A DNA stretch of 64,000 nt from positions 1,130,440-1,194,439 of the forward strand of contig JANPYM010000005.1 in the NCBI GenBank assembly GCA_025890175.1, given 5' to 3'. The notes below the pieces were generated by a model. The model was not told where the DNA came from, ran no database searches, and saw only the letters and a program-made list of their open reading frames with translations. The position numbers and the translations under genes are program-made. Positions 11,233 to 21,764 of this stretch are shown here, piece by piece (the stretch's first letter is position 1; each line of letters opens with the position of its first letter). The DNA comes from Ciborinia camelliae. Taxonomy: Eukaryota; Ascomycota; Leotiomycetes; Helotiales; Sclerotiniaceae.

Positions 11233-12625
11233 TTACTTACTCCAGATCCAGTTCATATATTTATACCCAATCAGCGCCTTGAAAGAACCGCCCATGATGG
11301 GACCAAGCATCATCCCCAGGGAAGCACAAGCGTCCAGCATAGAGAATACACGAGATAAATACCCTGCAGACCCAAAAGCAGCGGGGGTCTTTTCTTGGAG
11401 TGCTTTCGCAGCAGCTGTGTGATTTTCCTCGTTATAATGGTATTCACATTATACAAAGGCGCGAATGATCACTTACCGACTAATTCGACGGGTGTGTTAC
11501 CAGATACAAATGGTCGCAAGGCCCCTATAACAACGATAGACGCCATATAAGTCGTACCACCCGAAGTTTTACTTCCAGTAATACCCAGTAGCCCCAACAC
11601 TACTGCCTGGAGAATGGAACAAACAATAGCAGGGAGTCTTGCCCCGACTCGGTCACGGACCCAACCAGCGAGGGGCCCGATCAGAACACCCGGAACGACA
11701 AGGGCAGCAAATAGAAATCCGATCATGCTGGGGCCCCAACCGAATGTTTCTTGAACTTGCAAAGGTAAAGTAGCATTAAAGCTGGTGCTCACAATCGTAC
11801 TCGTGACTGTAATCAATAAACAGGTTACGACACGGCCGTCGCATAGCATGATACACCAGAAACCGCCAATGCCAGGTATATTTTGCTCGCTTACGCGTGT
11901 AGAAAGTAGACTTGTAGCTTCTACATCGCTATCAGGAGAAGAGAGGACAGTTTTGTCCCGAGTTTCGATCATAATCAAGCGTGCTAGAAGGTCTATAGTC
12001 AGAATTACGAGCGGTATCGACCATGTCACCCAATAACCTGCGGCCTCTAAAAGCAACCCAGAGATAGCAGGTCCACTGATCGTCCCAGAGTTTGCGAAGG
12101 ACATCATTAAACCCATACCAAAACCTTGTTCGCCTTCGCTGAAAATGGTTGTGACTGTTGCAAACCCAACAATCCACACAGCGGACCCCGCAATACCTTG
12201 CATCGCACGGCCTATAAATAGTACAGGGATTGAATGAGCGCCAGCCACCATACAGGTGCCTATAATGCACCAACCAAGAGAAAATAACAACCAGAACTGG
12301 CGGTTCAAGCTCTTATCGGCGAAATGCCCGATTATGGGGCTGGAGATCATCGCAAGTGCACCATGGAGGGCAAGGACTGCAGATGTCAACATCTGAGTTT
12401 GAGATGAGGCTATATTCAGACGTTCCTGGAGCATATAACCAAGTATGGGAATCAGAAACCCATATAGAAAAGTTTCTATTCGGTATTAGTTTAGTGTTGA
12501 AATGCTTAAGCAGGTCGTGAAGACTGACCAGCAAACAACGCGATTGCGATAGTGGAAAGGGTGAACCATTTGGAGGAGCGCCATTTAAACCCTATGGGTG
12601 AAGACTTCTCCCATAAGTCATTCAT
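11233..12625 (-). CDS. MFS transporter (DHA1/vesicular-amine-like), probable exporter
   Basis: Minus-strand exons 12625-12529, 12475-11477 and 11414-11233 encode about 425 aa. Joins are AIALFAGETFLYGFLIPILG and NTPVELVAAAKALQEKTPAAF. Multiple hydrophobic helices are evident. The loop 2-3 motif is GHFADKSLNRQFWLL, followed by FIGRAMQGIAGSAVWIVGFA, GPAISGLLLEAAGYWVTW and a second-half GPLAGWVRDRVGARLP. This pattern belongs to 12-TM major facilitator exporters of the DHA1 group, which includes vesicular amine transporters and fungal metabolite pumps. The last exon ends in YKYMNWIWSK followed by TAA. The stop overlaps a GTAAG, so a further short 3' exon cannot be excluded. It is divergent from the dioxygenase gene across a 1-kb shared promoter and probably exports the cluster product. 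Confidence 0.8.
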
Positions 12626-13643
12626 AGCGAGAAGATTGTTTGAGCTCCTAGCGAAGATTGTATAGTCGCGTGGGAACTTGATTATAACAATATATGTGGT
12701 GTAAAATGCGAGCTTGCTGAAAGGATCTTAAGTCATCTGGTAGATCCTTACATGAGAATCGATCAGCAACCGGGTATCCATTTCCTTCGTGCGAATGCAA
12801 AGTAGGTTCCTTTACTTGGTAACATTTCACCAATTCTCACGCTACGTTCCACACGTAGGTACTTGTGAATTGGATTTCAAGAGATATTCATGGTTGAAAA
12901 TCTTGTCATGCGGTGTAGAAATGATACATATTTTCCCCTTCTGTCTGCCGCCGAGTACATATTATCATTCAGCTTTCAGGTGAACCACAATTCTGAAAAG
13001 AGACCGGTATACCGGTAAGTACTATGAAACATCAGCAATAATGCAGGCATTGCCCGGATAATTGATCTGTCGACACCGGATTCGTAACCACTCTGTCCCC
13101 CTACCTACTTCATATGTTATTATTATCTTGGCCTATGAAATCTGTTTTATAAGGATTCTCTTTGTTCAATACAACGGAGTTCTTGGACTGAGATCTCAGT
13201 ACAAGGTCAAAGCTAATAATACATCGTGGCTAGTATTTCTTTTCACATAATTTATCTGAAGGTAATATGCAATGCCATAGACGACCTAGCAACTTCCATT
13301 GGAGGAAATGTTGAGGTTTAAATGGGAAGAGTTGTGCGACAGTATACTTTTCTAGATATGGTTGCATTATTTGGATCTTTGGATTAGAACCCTGGATGAA
13401 GTCTGATAGGTAAAATGCGCATCGGGCGTGACAAAGGGTAACAGAGAAATTTGATGTGCAAGTAATTTCCCAATCCCGATTAAATTTGAGAATACGTAAT
13501 TGGAAATTGTTCCGGTGAGAAAATATTCAACATCAAAGATAGTTTGGACCTTTTCGCCCATTACTTGAAGTGAAAGAAGTTGCCTCTACTTACTATAGCT
13601 TCACCACCTATCTAATCTATATTGTGGATGTTATCTACGCAGA
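12626..13643. promoter_or_regulatory. divergent promoter region between MFS and dioxygenase genes
   Basis: About 1 kb without a gene, read outward in both directions. A perfect 14-bp palindrome, ACCGGTATACCGGT, sits at 13003-13016. The 8-mer CCGGTATA within it recurs at 15366-15373, about 140 nt upstream of the decarboxylase start. A palindrome of this kind suits a dimeric fungal regulator, but no regulator gene is visible nearby. Confidence 0.4.
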
Positions 13644-14602
13644 ATGCATCGAATTCTCCGTTCCGGTCATACGGGCAAAGGGGCAATTGCCAGTCAATTT
13701 ACTCAGACCCGGCCTAACAGTATGTCCTGTCTTCCGTTATATAATTTATACAAAATTGACTTGAACCAGGAGATCATAAAATATCCAGTCTCATCCACTT
13801 GATCAAGGTGGCCAAACCAAGTTTCGCCTTCGAAGCCTCTCACTTGAGAGCCATACATGAGACTCTCGAAGCAAAAGGAGTTCTTCAATTGCATCTGGGG
13901 TTTAGCGATGAGAAAAGCAAATACCTGCGGGACCTGATCTACAATCTACACAAGAATCATAACCATGGTCTTCCAATAACCCACAGTGCCGAAAGAGGGT
14001 GGTTTTGGGATGTTCGGCCATCTCCGGAGAGTTTCCAAAGCTATGGACACCAAGCTAGATCAGAAACGATGTCATGCTTTGATTGGCATACGGATTGCAG
14101 CTATGAAGATCGCCCACCTCGATATTTTGCTCTTCAAGTTCTTCAACCGGATCGTTGTGGTGGTGGGACATTATCGTTACTGAGCGTTGACCATCTCCTC
14201 GCCTTGCTCTCACCCTGTGCACGAAAGTCGCTTTCTAGCCACAGCTACAAGATTATTGTCCCTCCTGAATTCAATAAAAAAGCGGATGAGCAGCATATTG
14301 TAAGTAATTTGCTCGTGGTAGGCCAGGGTGGAAAGGGAAATCAACTGCGTTTTCGGGAAGATATCACGATTCCTTTGACTCCGAGTGCTACCAAGGCATT
14401 GGATGAACTGAAGGCTATTCTCTATGATCAGGAAGCCCAGGCAGGGACTATCGATTTGGCACCCGAAATCCTCCCCCAGGGATCAATCATAATCATGGAT
14501 AACCGGCGATGGCTGCATTCGCGCAATGAAGTTAAAGACCCCAACCGACATCTTCGGCGAGTTCGATGGGATGCGAGGCCATTGGGATTCTGCGACGCAT
14601 GA
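13644..14602 (+). CDS. TauD/TfdA-like Fe(II)/2-oxoglutarate dioxygenase
   Basis: Exons 13644-13719 and 13770-14602 encode about 302 aa. The short first exon is needed because exon 2 has no ATG in frame near its start; the join reads TQTRPNRDHKISSLIHLIKV. The iron-binding His and Asp are in FDWHTDCSYEDRPPRYF (His132, Asp134). The distal His is in MDNRRWLHSRNE (His275), with 2-oxoglutarate-binding arginines just after it in NRHLRRVRWDARP. All three metal ligands are therefore present. The family couples 2OG decarboxylation to hydroxylation, desaturation or ring formation. Its place between a transporter and a decarboxylase suggests it tailors the cluster metabolite. The substrate is unknown; similarity to taurine dioxygenase is by fold only. 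Confidence 0.82.
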
Positions 14603-15510
14603 GATTCCTTGCTATATTGTTGTACTGTTGTTCTACCTAAATTTGAGATATTTGAGTTAATGATTGATCCCATTTGTGTTAATATATGTTGGACTTGGAC
14701 TATTGACAACGCATGCAAGTCATTGCATAGTGCATGAAAGCAATCAATCAATTCCCTCTCTGTGAACCCCTGCTTTCCCGAGGCCGATGACCGGGTAACG
14801 TGCAAATTAATCAAATCATAGACACCTATACTCAGATTATATCACAATGTTTATCCAGACATTGTGATAGAACGGTGAAGAAGAGGTGAATTCTGCCTAG
14901 TCAATCAGGTATAACAATATTCCGTTGTGTCACGCCACAAAACCAATTTGTTCGTGTCATGTCATGTCGTAGCCTCCTGTCTCTCCAAGCACATGTACTA
15001 CACATGTAGATTGATATGAATCATCATGCGTATGCTCGAAGGAACGTCACGCATTTCAATTTTCCATGTTACATCAAACCATCAGTGCTTCGTGTAGAAA
15101 TTTCGAGAGTGCTCTTGCGATCTATTATGCCTACATCGGGAAAAGTTAGCTAGGTCTTATCCCTACCAACAACCTTGCAACTAGCCATCTAATTGATATT
15201 GTACGACCTTGCAGCTTGACAAGGTTGAAAGACCAATCGATTGCGGAGACGATGGTTGGATTTCCTTAGATTAGCATTTGGTCAGACTGCACTTCCCTAC
15301 ATATGTAGACGAGCAGGCTAAGCTATGAGTTAAGATGTACCTACCCTATAAGGATGATTGGATTCCCGGTATATTGAAAGGTGGATACGAACGACGGAAA
15401 TACATCGTAAGACTGGAACGGAAAGATAATACATCAGATCAAAGCATCATACCTGGAACGATTCAAGACGGCGTGATTAACTGGTTGTTTTCTTGATAAT
15501 CATTGGCGAA
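14603..15510. other. intergenic region
   Basis: No gene seen. It contains the CCGGTATA 8-mer at 15366-15373 shared with the palindrome upstream of the dioxygenase, and a nearby purine-rich stretch. It is likely the promoter of the decarboxylase gene. Confidence 0.4.
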
Positions 15511-16866
15511 ATGGGAAGCTTAGGTTCATCCATCGATGAGCACATTATTGATAACCTAATACACACGCGCCTGCAATTTTATCGCAAAAGCCCCTATGGG
15601 CGAGAGAATGACATACCCTTCTTTGTCGCTGACACTGAAAAGGTCGTTCAACAACATCACAGATGGACAAAAGCATTGCCTTGTGTCCATCCGTTCTACG
15701 GTCAGTAAAGGATTACTTTTGCCGATTTCGAGCACCCGAAGCTCGGAAGAAGACAATCTTTACATTGCCTAACAAGAATCTTGAGACTAATAAAATCTCA
15801 GCGGTTAAATGCAACCCAGATCACAAACTCCTGCAATTGTTAGCTGATATGGGAGTCAACTTCGATTGCGCTTCTCTGGAGGAGATTGAACAAGTGCTCG
15901 AAATGGGAGTCGATCCTAGTCGAATCATTTTCGCCCATCCATGTAAAGCGTCATCTGCGCTAGATATAGCCGCGAGACGAGGGATTCGATGGACTACCTT
16001 CGATAATGCTGATGAATTAGACAAGATACAGAAAATCAGTCCGCAAATGGAGCTGCTATTACGGATTTATGTAGAAGATCTTGGTTCCAAGGTGGCTTTG
16101 GGCGCCAAATTCGGCGCTCCAATGGAGGTCACACGAGCGTTGCTCGAGAAGGCTCGTCTATTGGGACTAAAGATTGTCGGGGTTAGCTTCCATATCGGTA
16201 TGGATTATTTCATCATCCTGTTTGCTATCTGTTCTACGACAAGTATTCCTAAACAACTAATCAAACGTAGGCTCCGGATCATCGGACCCAAATGCCTTTG
16301 TGACGGCAGTTCAACATGCTAAGTGCGTCTTCGAAGACGGCAAAGCACTAGGATTTCATATGAACATGCTGGACGTTGGTGGGGGATTCGAAGACAACAA
16401 TTTTGAGACCATGGCATCTTCCCTACGTGAAGCAATTGCCCATGAGTTCCCAGGTCAAGTGAATTTGATCGCCGAGCCTGGCCGATTCTACGCCAGTGGA
16501 TTCTACACGATGGTGTGTCAAGTTATTGCGCGTCGAGTGCAGACAGGCAAGTTGAAAGCCAAGCTACCAGATATGCTTTATCTGAACGACGGTCTCTATG
16601 GATGCTTCAGCATGGGATGGAGTGAGAACGGAATCTTTGTGCCAACTTTGATTGTGCCACAAGGCAAATCTAACCTGGTCCCGCGCGAGTTAAAGCTCCA
16701 TAGATATTCCATTTGGGGACCAACTTGTGACAGTGTCGATTGCATTTCCAAGGAGGTGGTCATGGACCAGGAGGTCAAGATAGGAGATTGGTTAAAATTC
16801 CAGGGCATGGGAGGTAAGCTATGCGATCTATTTCTAGAAGCTGTGAATTTCGATTACCTCGCTTGA
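15511..16866 (+). CDS. ornithine/diamino-acid decarboxylase family enzyme (PLP, fold III)
   Basis: Exons 15511-15700, 15802-16197 and 16271-16866 encode about 393 aa. Joins read HPFYAVKCNPDHKLL and GVSFHIGSGSSDPNAF. Key residues of eukaryotic ornithine decarboxylase are all present: the PLP lysine in AVKCNPD (Lys66), FDCAS, the glycine-rich HIGSG loop, the phosphate-site EPGR, YLNDGLYGCF (Asp302) and the active-site cysteine in WGPTCDSVD (Cys348). It should therefore be a competent decarboxylase of ornithine or a related basic amino acid. It is shorter than the usual 430-460 aa fungal primary-metabolism ODC, mainly at the N terminus. Its neighbours are ligases and a transporter, not polyamine housekeeping genes. 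I infer a dedicated pathway copy supplying an amine building block. Lysine, arginine or diaminopimelate as substrate cannot be excluded. Confidence 0.85.
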
Positions 16867-17542
16867 TAAAGAAATTAAGATTCGGCTGACAGTGCATCAA
16901 TTAGCGTATACAATTTCAGCTGCTTCTCGTTTCAATGGCTTTTCAAATAGCTATACAGTAATCTATACTGAGTGAAGAATAAACTAGTATTGGGGGATGG
17001 TGGATGGTATAACGGGTTTTTATGAAGCATTGTAGATCGCAATGGGACTTCCGAGCTAGATTCAATATATTGTAGCTAATTGTAACATTGCCAAAATTTA
17101 ACATCCCGACTAGATGTATAACATCAATCAATTTCAGTATCTAAAAGACATCCAAATAAGGAATTATCTTACTGTGGGACTGCAGTTCGGGCTATTGGAG
17201 CCCCCCATTGATGGCTTGAAGAATTACACAGCATCGTTGACTGCCGATTATGTATGAGCTGGTCTAGTTGAGTGCTACAGCGTGCGCTGCGCCAATATAT
17301 GCAATTGATCCAAGGGTTTTCAATTGATCACAGCAATGTCAGGAGTTGCATAATTGCAATGCAGGCTAGCAGTGTTCATGAATACGAAATTTGCAAACTT
17401 CTCTCCAATATATGGCTGGCTCAGTTTAGGTACATAATTTGATATCAGTATAAATAAATTGAAGTGGGCCTATTTCATGTCGTAGACCAAAATCTTGAAA
17501 TTTTAATTTTGGAAGCAACATCAACAAGAAAACGTGTACGCC
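16867..17542. other. intergenic region between convergent genes
   Basis: No gene seen. The DNA is AT-rich and lies between the 3' ends of the decarboxylase and the ATP-grasp-like gene; it presumably holds their terminators and 3' UTRs. Confidence 0.45.
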
Positions 17543-19222
17543 TTAGGATACACCTTGAGAAATTACTGAGCATACCCAAGATCCTCCATGACTAACGGCA
17601 CAAATTTTGTCAGGGCTACTGCGCCATCCACCGAGGCCGAGCAATTTCCCATGTACAACAAAGTATGTTCCGATGAGGGGGTACTGAACAAGGACACCCG
17701 ATGGTTTCAAAACAAGATCATACAGACGTGGGGTTATGCGGCGCTGAACTACACAGGTAACTCCCGAGATGATCTTAGTGCTCCGCTGAAGCTGCAAAGC
17801 AGAAATCCACTGTTCATATGTGAATTCGTCGCCAAACTCAATCCCAGCTCCTTTACCACTTCGAATGGGCTTCAGAATGAACTGCTCCCGCAATTTCGGG
17901 AATTTCTGTGAGAGGCAAAAGAATTGCTCCATTTCCGCCGATCCCGGAATAATTGTATCTGCAATTCCTTGATCGAGTATCTGTGCCTGAGTGCTAGTTA
18001 TCACCCTGCGTGAAACCAGCGAATCTAACTCTTGCTTCAATATACCGAGCATTCGTTTGTCATGGGTGAGGAAGATAGATCGGAAGTCGTTGAAGCAACG
18101 GAGACTTATTTGACGTAACATTTCAGTATCTAGCGCAAGTAGCTCTGATTGATGTAGCTCGAGGCCGAGTTGATATATCTCCTCCACGACCTCGCCATCA
18201 CAGGTACGCCAGGACTCAGTGGAGAATCTCCTATTTTCATCCACCAAACAACAAAGTCTATATCCACTTCCTTGCGCGAGAGGCTGAAGCCTGAGCTGTG
18301 CTGGAGTGATCATTCTAGGTGTGAAGCCAAACCGCTGTTGAGCGATATGGAGGAGCATGTGGATATCCATACCTTCTTCTTTGCCCTTCAGAAGATGTAA
18401 TGGAAGTCCTGTCTGAAAGAGACTGAGAATCCCCTCGAGTAACTGCTAAATGTTAGTAAGCCATTCTCGTGGAATTTTATGTAAGTTCTTCAAGATGCTT
18501 TCACGAGTTTCTTACCTCCTCTGGATCAGTTGCACATTTCAACCCATTGCTTCCCACTCCCATATCCTGAAGACTCTCGTGTGCAATTGTTCCAAGAATG
18601 AATGCGTTGAAAGAGAAACGGGCATTGATTTCGGTAATGCGATAGTTTTCCAATTTCGTTCCATTTCCATCAATCGTATCCTCAACAAGAAAGTCCGGTC
18701 TCCACGAGCCTCGACACTCATCGTACTTTGGAATTTTATTATTGGCAACTTGGATCTCCATCCACTATTCACAGAGTCAGTAAAATATTAAGATTCGAGG
18801 AGCTAAAGAAGAAGCTAAAGAGGAATCAAATCCTTCATCTCCTAGTGTTGAAGGGCCAGTAAACTCACGCGCAAAAGGTCTTCTTCTTTTTCCTCAAGAG
18901 GCATGCGGACAGGAAAACGCGCATCTTGATCTGACCACCATCTTTCAACGATATCCGTGATCGCTACGGTCAATGCCACATGCAAGTTTTCTAGCTGTTG
19001 CTGATGCCTCTTGTGGACAAGAATGGGTCGGGGGCATGCTGTTTCGTAAGATCCCCCAGGCCAAAGATGAGCAGGGCATCTCTTCAATAAGCTATTTTGG
19101 AAGCTCTCTTGCTCTTGTATATAGAGACTCTTTTCCGTGTCATACTCCTCGAGAAGTTGATGATTTTCAGGTCCTGGCTTGACATGCACTTGCTGAAGCA
19201 ATTGGGAGGGTTGGTTCTTCAT
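17543..19222 (-). CDS. ATP-grasp-like ligase (putative)
   Basis: Minus-strand exons 19222-18869, 18764-18516 and 18442-17543 encode about 500 aa, with phase-0 junctions (EEDLLRWMEIQVANN and TDPEELLEGILSL). A central ENYRITEINARFSFNAFILG is followed by LTHDKRMLGILKQELDSLVS. Further on is a nucleotide-binding-like strand-loop, FILKPIRSGKGAGIEFG (Lys392, Gly-rich 396-402), and finally YPLIGTYFVVHGKLLGLGGW and AVSHGG. The lysine-plus-glycine-loop order and the E-x-N-x-R segment resemble ATP-grasp enzymes of the circularly permuted, glutathionylspermidine-synthase-like kind, which ligate a carboxylate to an amine using ATP. I recognise the fold, not the exact family, so the call is tentative. Placed next to a decarboxylase that makes an amine, an amide-forming ligase is a sensible guess. 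It is convergent with the decarboxylase. Confidence 0.55.
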
Positions 19223-21764
19223 TTCAAAGAGATATTACAAAATGCCAAACAGAACAAATAATTGAATTTTTATCGAGGCAGTAGCATTTATATTTGACAA
19301 TTGCTCCTCTCTGGGTTGAAAAGGCCTGATCGAATATGTGGGTCAGTCCTATTAAGAAACATGAAGTGTACTAAAAGAAGAAATCAAGACACAACAGCAC
19401 CTCGAAACGTGTTGCGTCTACTCACGATTTGCTCAATGACTATTGATTAGTGTAATATGTCCAACCAAAATCAACCCGGAGATTATTAGTCCATCATCGA
19501 CACCGTTATCCGAGTCAGTGTCTCGTCTTTTGCCACAGCCACAGCTGCATGCACTTGTATTCTATTAATATTAGACGACGGGTTGTCGGACTCTCAACTA
19601 CGGAGCCATTTAGATCTCGGTTTTGAGACATACGAGGATGTGGCAATCAATCATTGTGGAAATGGCAATACGAAAGCCGAAGGATACTTGGTACATAAAC
19701 TAATGCAATACTTCAGGGGCTTCCCAAAAGGAATTCGCCTGGAACTGATTCTGCCGAATACAAATATTACCTAATTAACACTTTAATCTAACTACCTCCA
19801 GGGCTAGGTATTATAATATATATATGTCTCGATGGAGTAATATATGGTTTTTTGAAATTAAAGTAGATTCTGCGAATCCATAATGTCGCGATATTAGTGA
19901 ATCTGACTAAGGCGCCTGGCCGCGTGCAGGCATATAAGCCCACGCAGATCGATCTACGATCAATCTACCATCGATATACAATACAATATCATTTTATCAA
20001 GTTAACATAATACCACCAAGGTGAATAACACGGAGTAATATAGGTTCCGTATAAATAAACTTCGATATAAAATTTTGTATAAAAAATCTTGCTTCCATTT
20101 CCTAATATAAAAGATTTTTTATTACAAAAAGCTAGACCAAAAATAAAAAATATTATAATCTATAAACTACCATAATAAACTATCATAATAAATTATCATA
20201 ATAATCTATAATCTATCATAATAAACTATAAACTATAATATAATAAATAATAACAATTGATTAAATATATTTTTCCATTAATTTTTTAACTCAAAATTCT
20301 TCAAATTTATAGTATATATATATAAAATAATAAATTTTGATTGAAAAATTAATAAGTCCAATTCAAAATAAATAATTTTAAAGAAATTATTGAAATTTTT
20401 AAAATTAAATAATTTAATTAAATAATTAACAAAAATAACAACAACAAAATCTATACCCCACTTACAAACCTACCTACGAACCTACAACCTATAACCTACA
20501 AATTTACAAATCTATAAACCTATGAATTTATGAATTTATGAATCTACAAACCTACAAACCTACAAACCTACAAATCTAAAAACCTACAAACCTACAAATC
20601 TATCTCCTCCCTTTAATCCTACAATCCTACGAATTTATAAATCTACAAATCTACAAATTTACAAACCTATCTCCTCCCTCCAATCCTACAAATCTAAAAA
20701 TCTAAAAATTATATAATTTCTTTCTCCAAACTTACCTCCTCCCTCCAATCCTACCTCCTCCCTCCAATTCTACCTCCTCCCTCCGATTTTATAAATCTAC
20801 AAATCTATAAATCTACAAACCTACCTCCTCCCTCCGATTTTACCTCCTCCCTCCAATTCTATAAATTTACAAATCTACGAATTTATAAATTTACAAATCT
20901 ACAAATCTACAAACCTACCTCCTCCCTCCAATCCTACAAATCTACAAATCTACAAATTTACAAATTTACGAATCTACAAATCTACAATCCTACCTCCTCC
21001 CTTCGATTCTACCTCCTCCCTCCGATTCTATTTTCTCCCTCCAATTCTACGAATTTACGAATCTACAAATCTACAAATCTACCTCCTCCCTCCGATTCTA
21101 TGAATTTAAAAACCTAAAAATCGTACGATTCCTTTTTCTAAACCTATCTCCTCCCTCCAATCCTATTTTCTCCCTCCAATCCTACCTCCTCCCTCCGATC
21201 CTACAAATCTACGAATCTACGAATCTACGAATCTACGAACCTACGAACCTACGAACCTACGAACCTATGAACCTACGAACCTACAAACCTACGAACCTAC
21301 GAACCTACAAATCTACGAACCTTAATTATAGGTAGGTTTTTACGGTATTATTAATAACTTATTTATAACCTTTTTCGACACCCTCTCTTTTGCGGTAGGC
21401 TTGTTCCAACAAATGATTTACAATATTTTGAAGTTTGCTTAATATTAACATTTTCAATTATAGTATTAAAAACGTAATTGTAAAACATAATTTATATATA
21501 TTTAAAATAATAACAAAAATAGTTTTATTAAATCAATGTAATATTAGTTTAGGACCTTGCTTATAAATAGCTATAGTTTAGATTTTCAATCAATATCTCT
21601 TTCTGGCTACATCAATCTATTGTCTGTATTCTATGCGGCAGTGGCACGCCACTACAAATAGAAATGTATGGCCAGAAAGCCTCTTTTCGACCTCTCTCAT
21701 CCCGAGAAATGGCAATTGGCTAAGCTGAAGGAAATAAAAGGCCCCGGAGATCGGTATTGCAACT
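19223..21764. other. large gene-free AT-rich region between cluster and permease
   Basis: No gene seen over 2.5 kb. It includes the promoter side of the ATP-grasp-like gene, then the AT-rich block and degenerate array described separately (20030-21325), then AT-rich DNA to the 3' end of the permease gene. Confidence 0.5.
20030..21325. repeat. AT-rich block and degenerate CTACAAAC / TACCTCCTCCCTCC array
   Basis: From about 20030 to 20450 the sequence is nearly pure A/T with repeated TATCATAATAAACTA units. From about 20455 to 21320 it becomes a pyrimidine-biased array. Short 8-mers of the CTACAAAC, CTACAAAT and CTACGAAC kind alternate irregularly with TACCTCCTCCCTCC(A/G)AT blocks, and it ends in a purer run of CCTACGAA repeats (21205-21320). 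The unit length is about 8 nt and variants differ mostly by C/T or A/G changes. There are no spacers of constant length, so it is not a CRISPR array. It could be an expanded microsatellite altered by repeat-induced point mutation. Confidence 0.75.

Noticed and set aside
11785..12036. Plus-strand open frame within the MFS gene
   Set aside because: It is a shadow of the well-supported minus-strand transporter exon.
17543..19222. NRPS-independent siderophore synthetase (IucA/IucC) or NRPS-like call
   Set aside because: IucA/IucC motifs and adenylation/carrier domains are absent; the visible motifs fit an ATP-grasp-like fold better.
20455..21320. Repeat array as CRISPR or telomeric DNA
   Set aside because: There are no constant repeats with unique spacers, the organism is eukaryotic, and the units are not TTAGGG-like.
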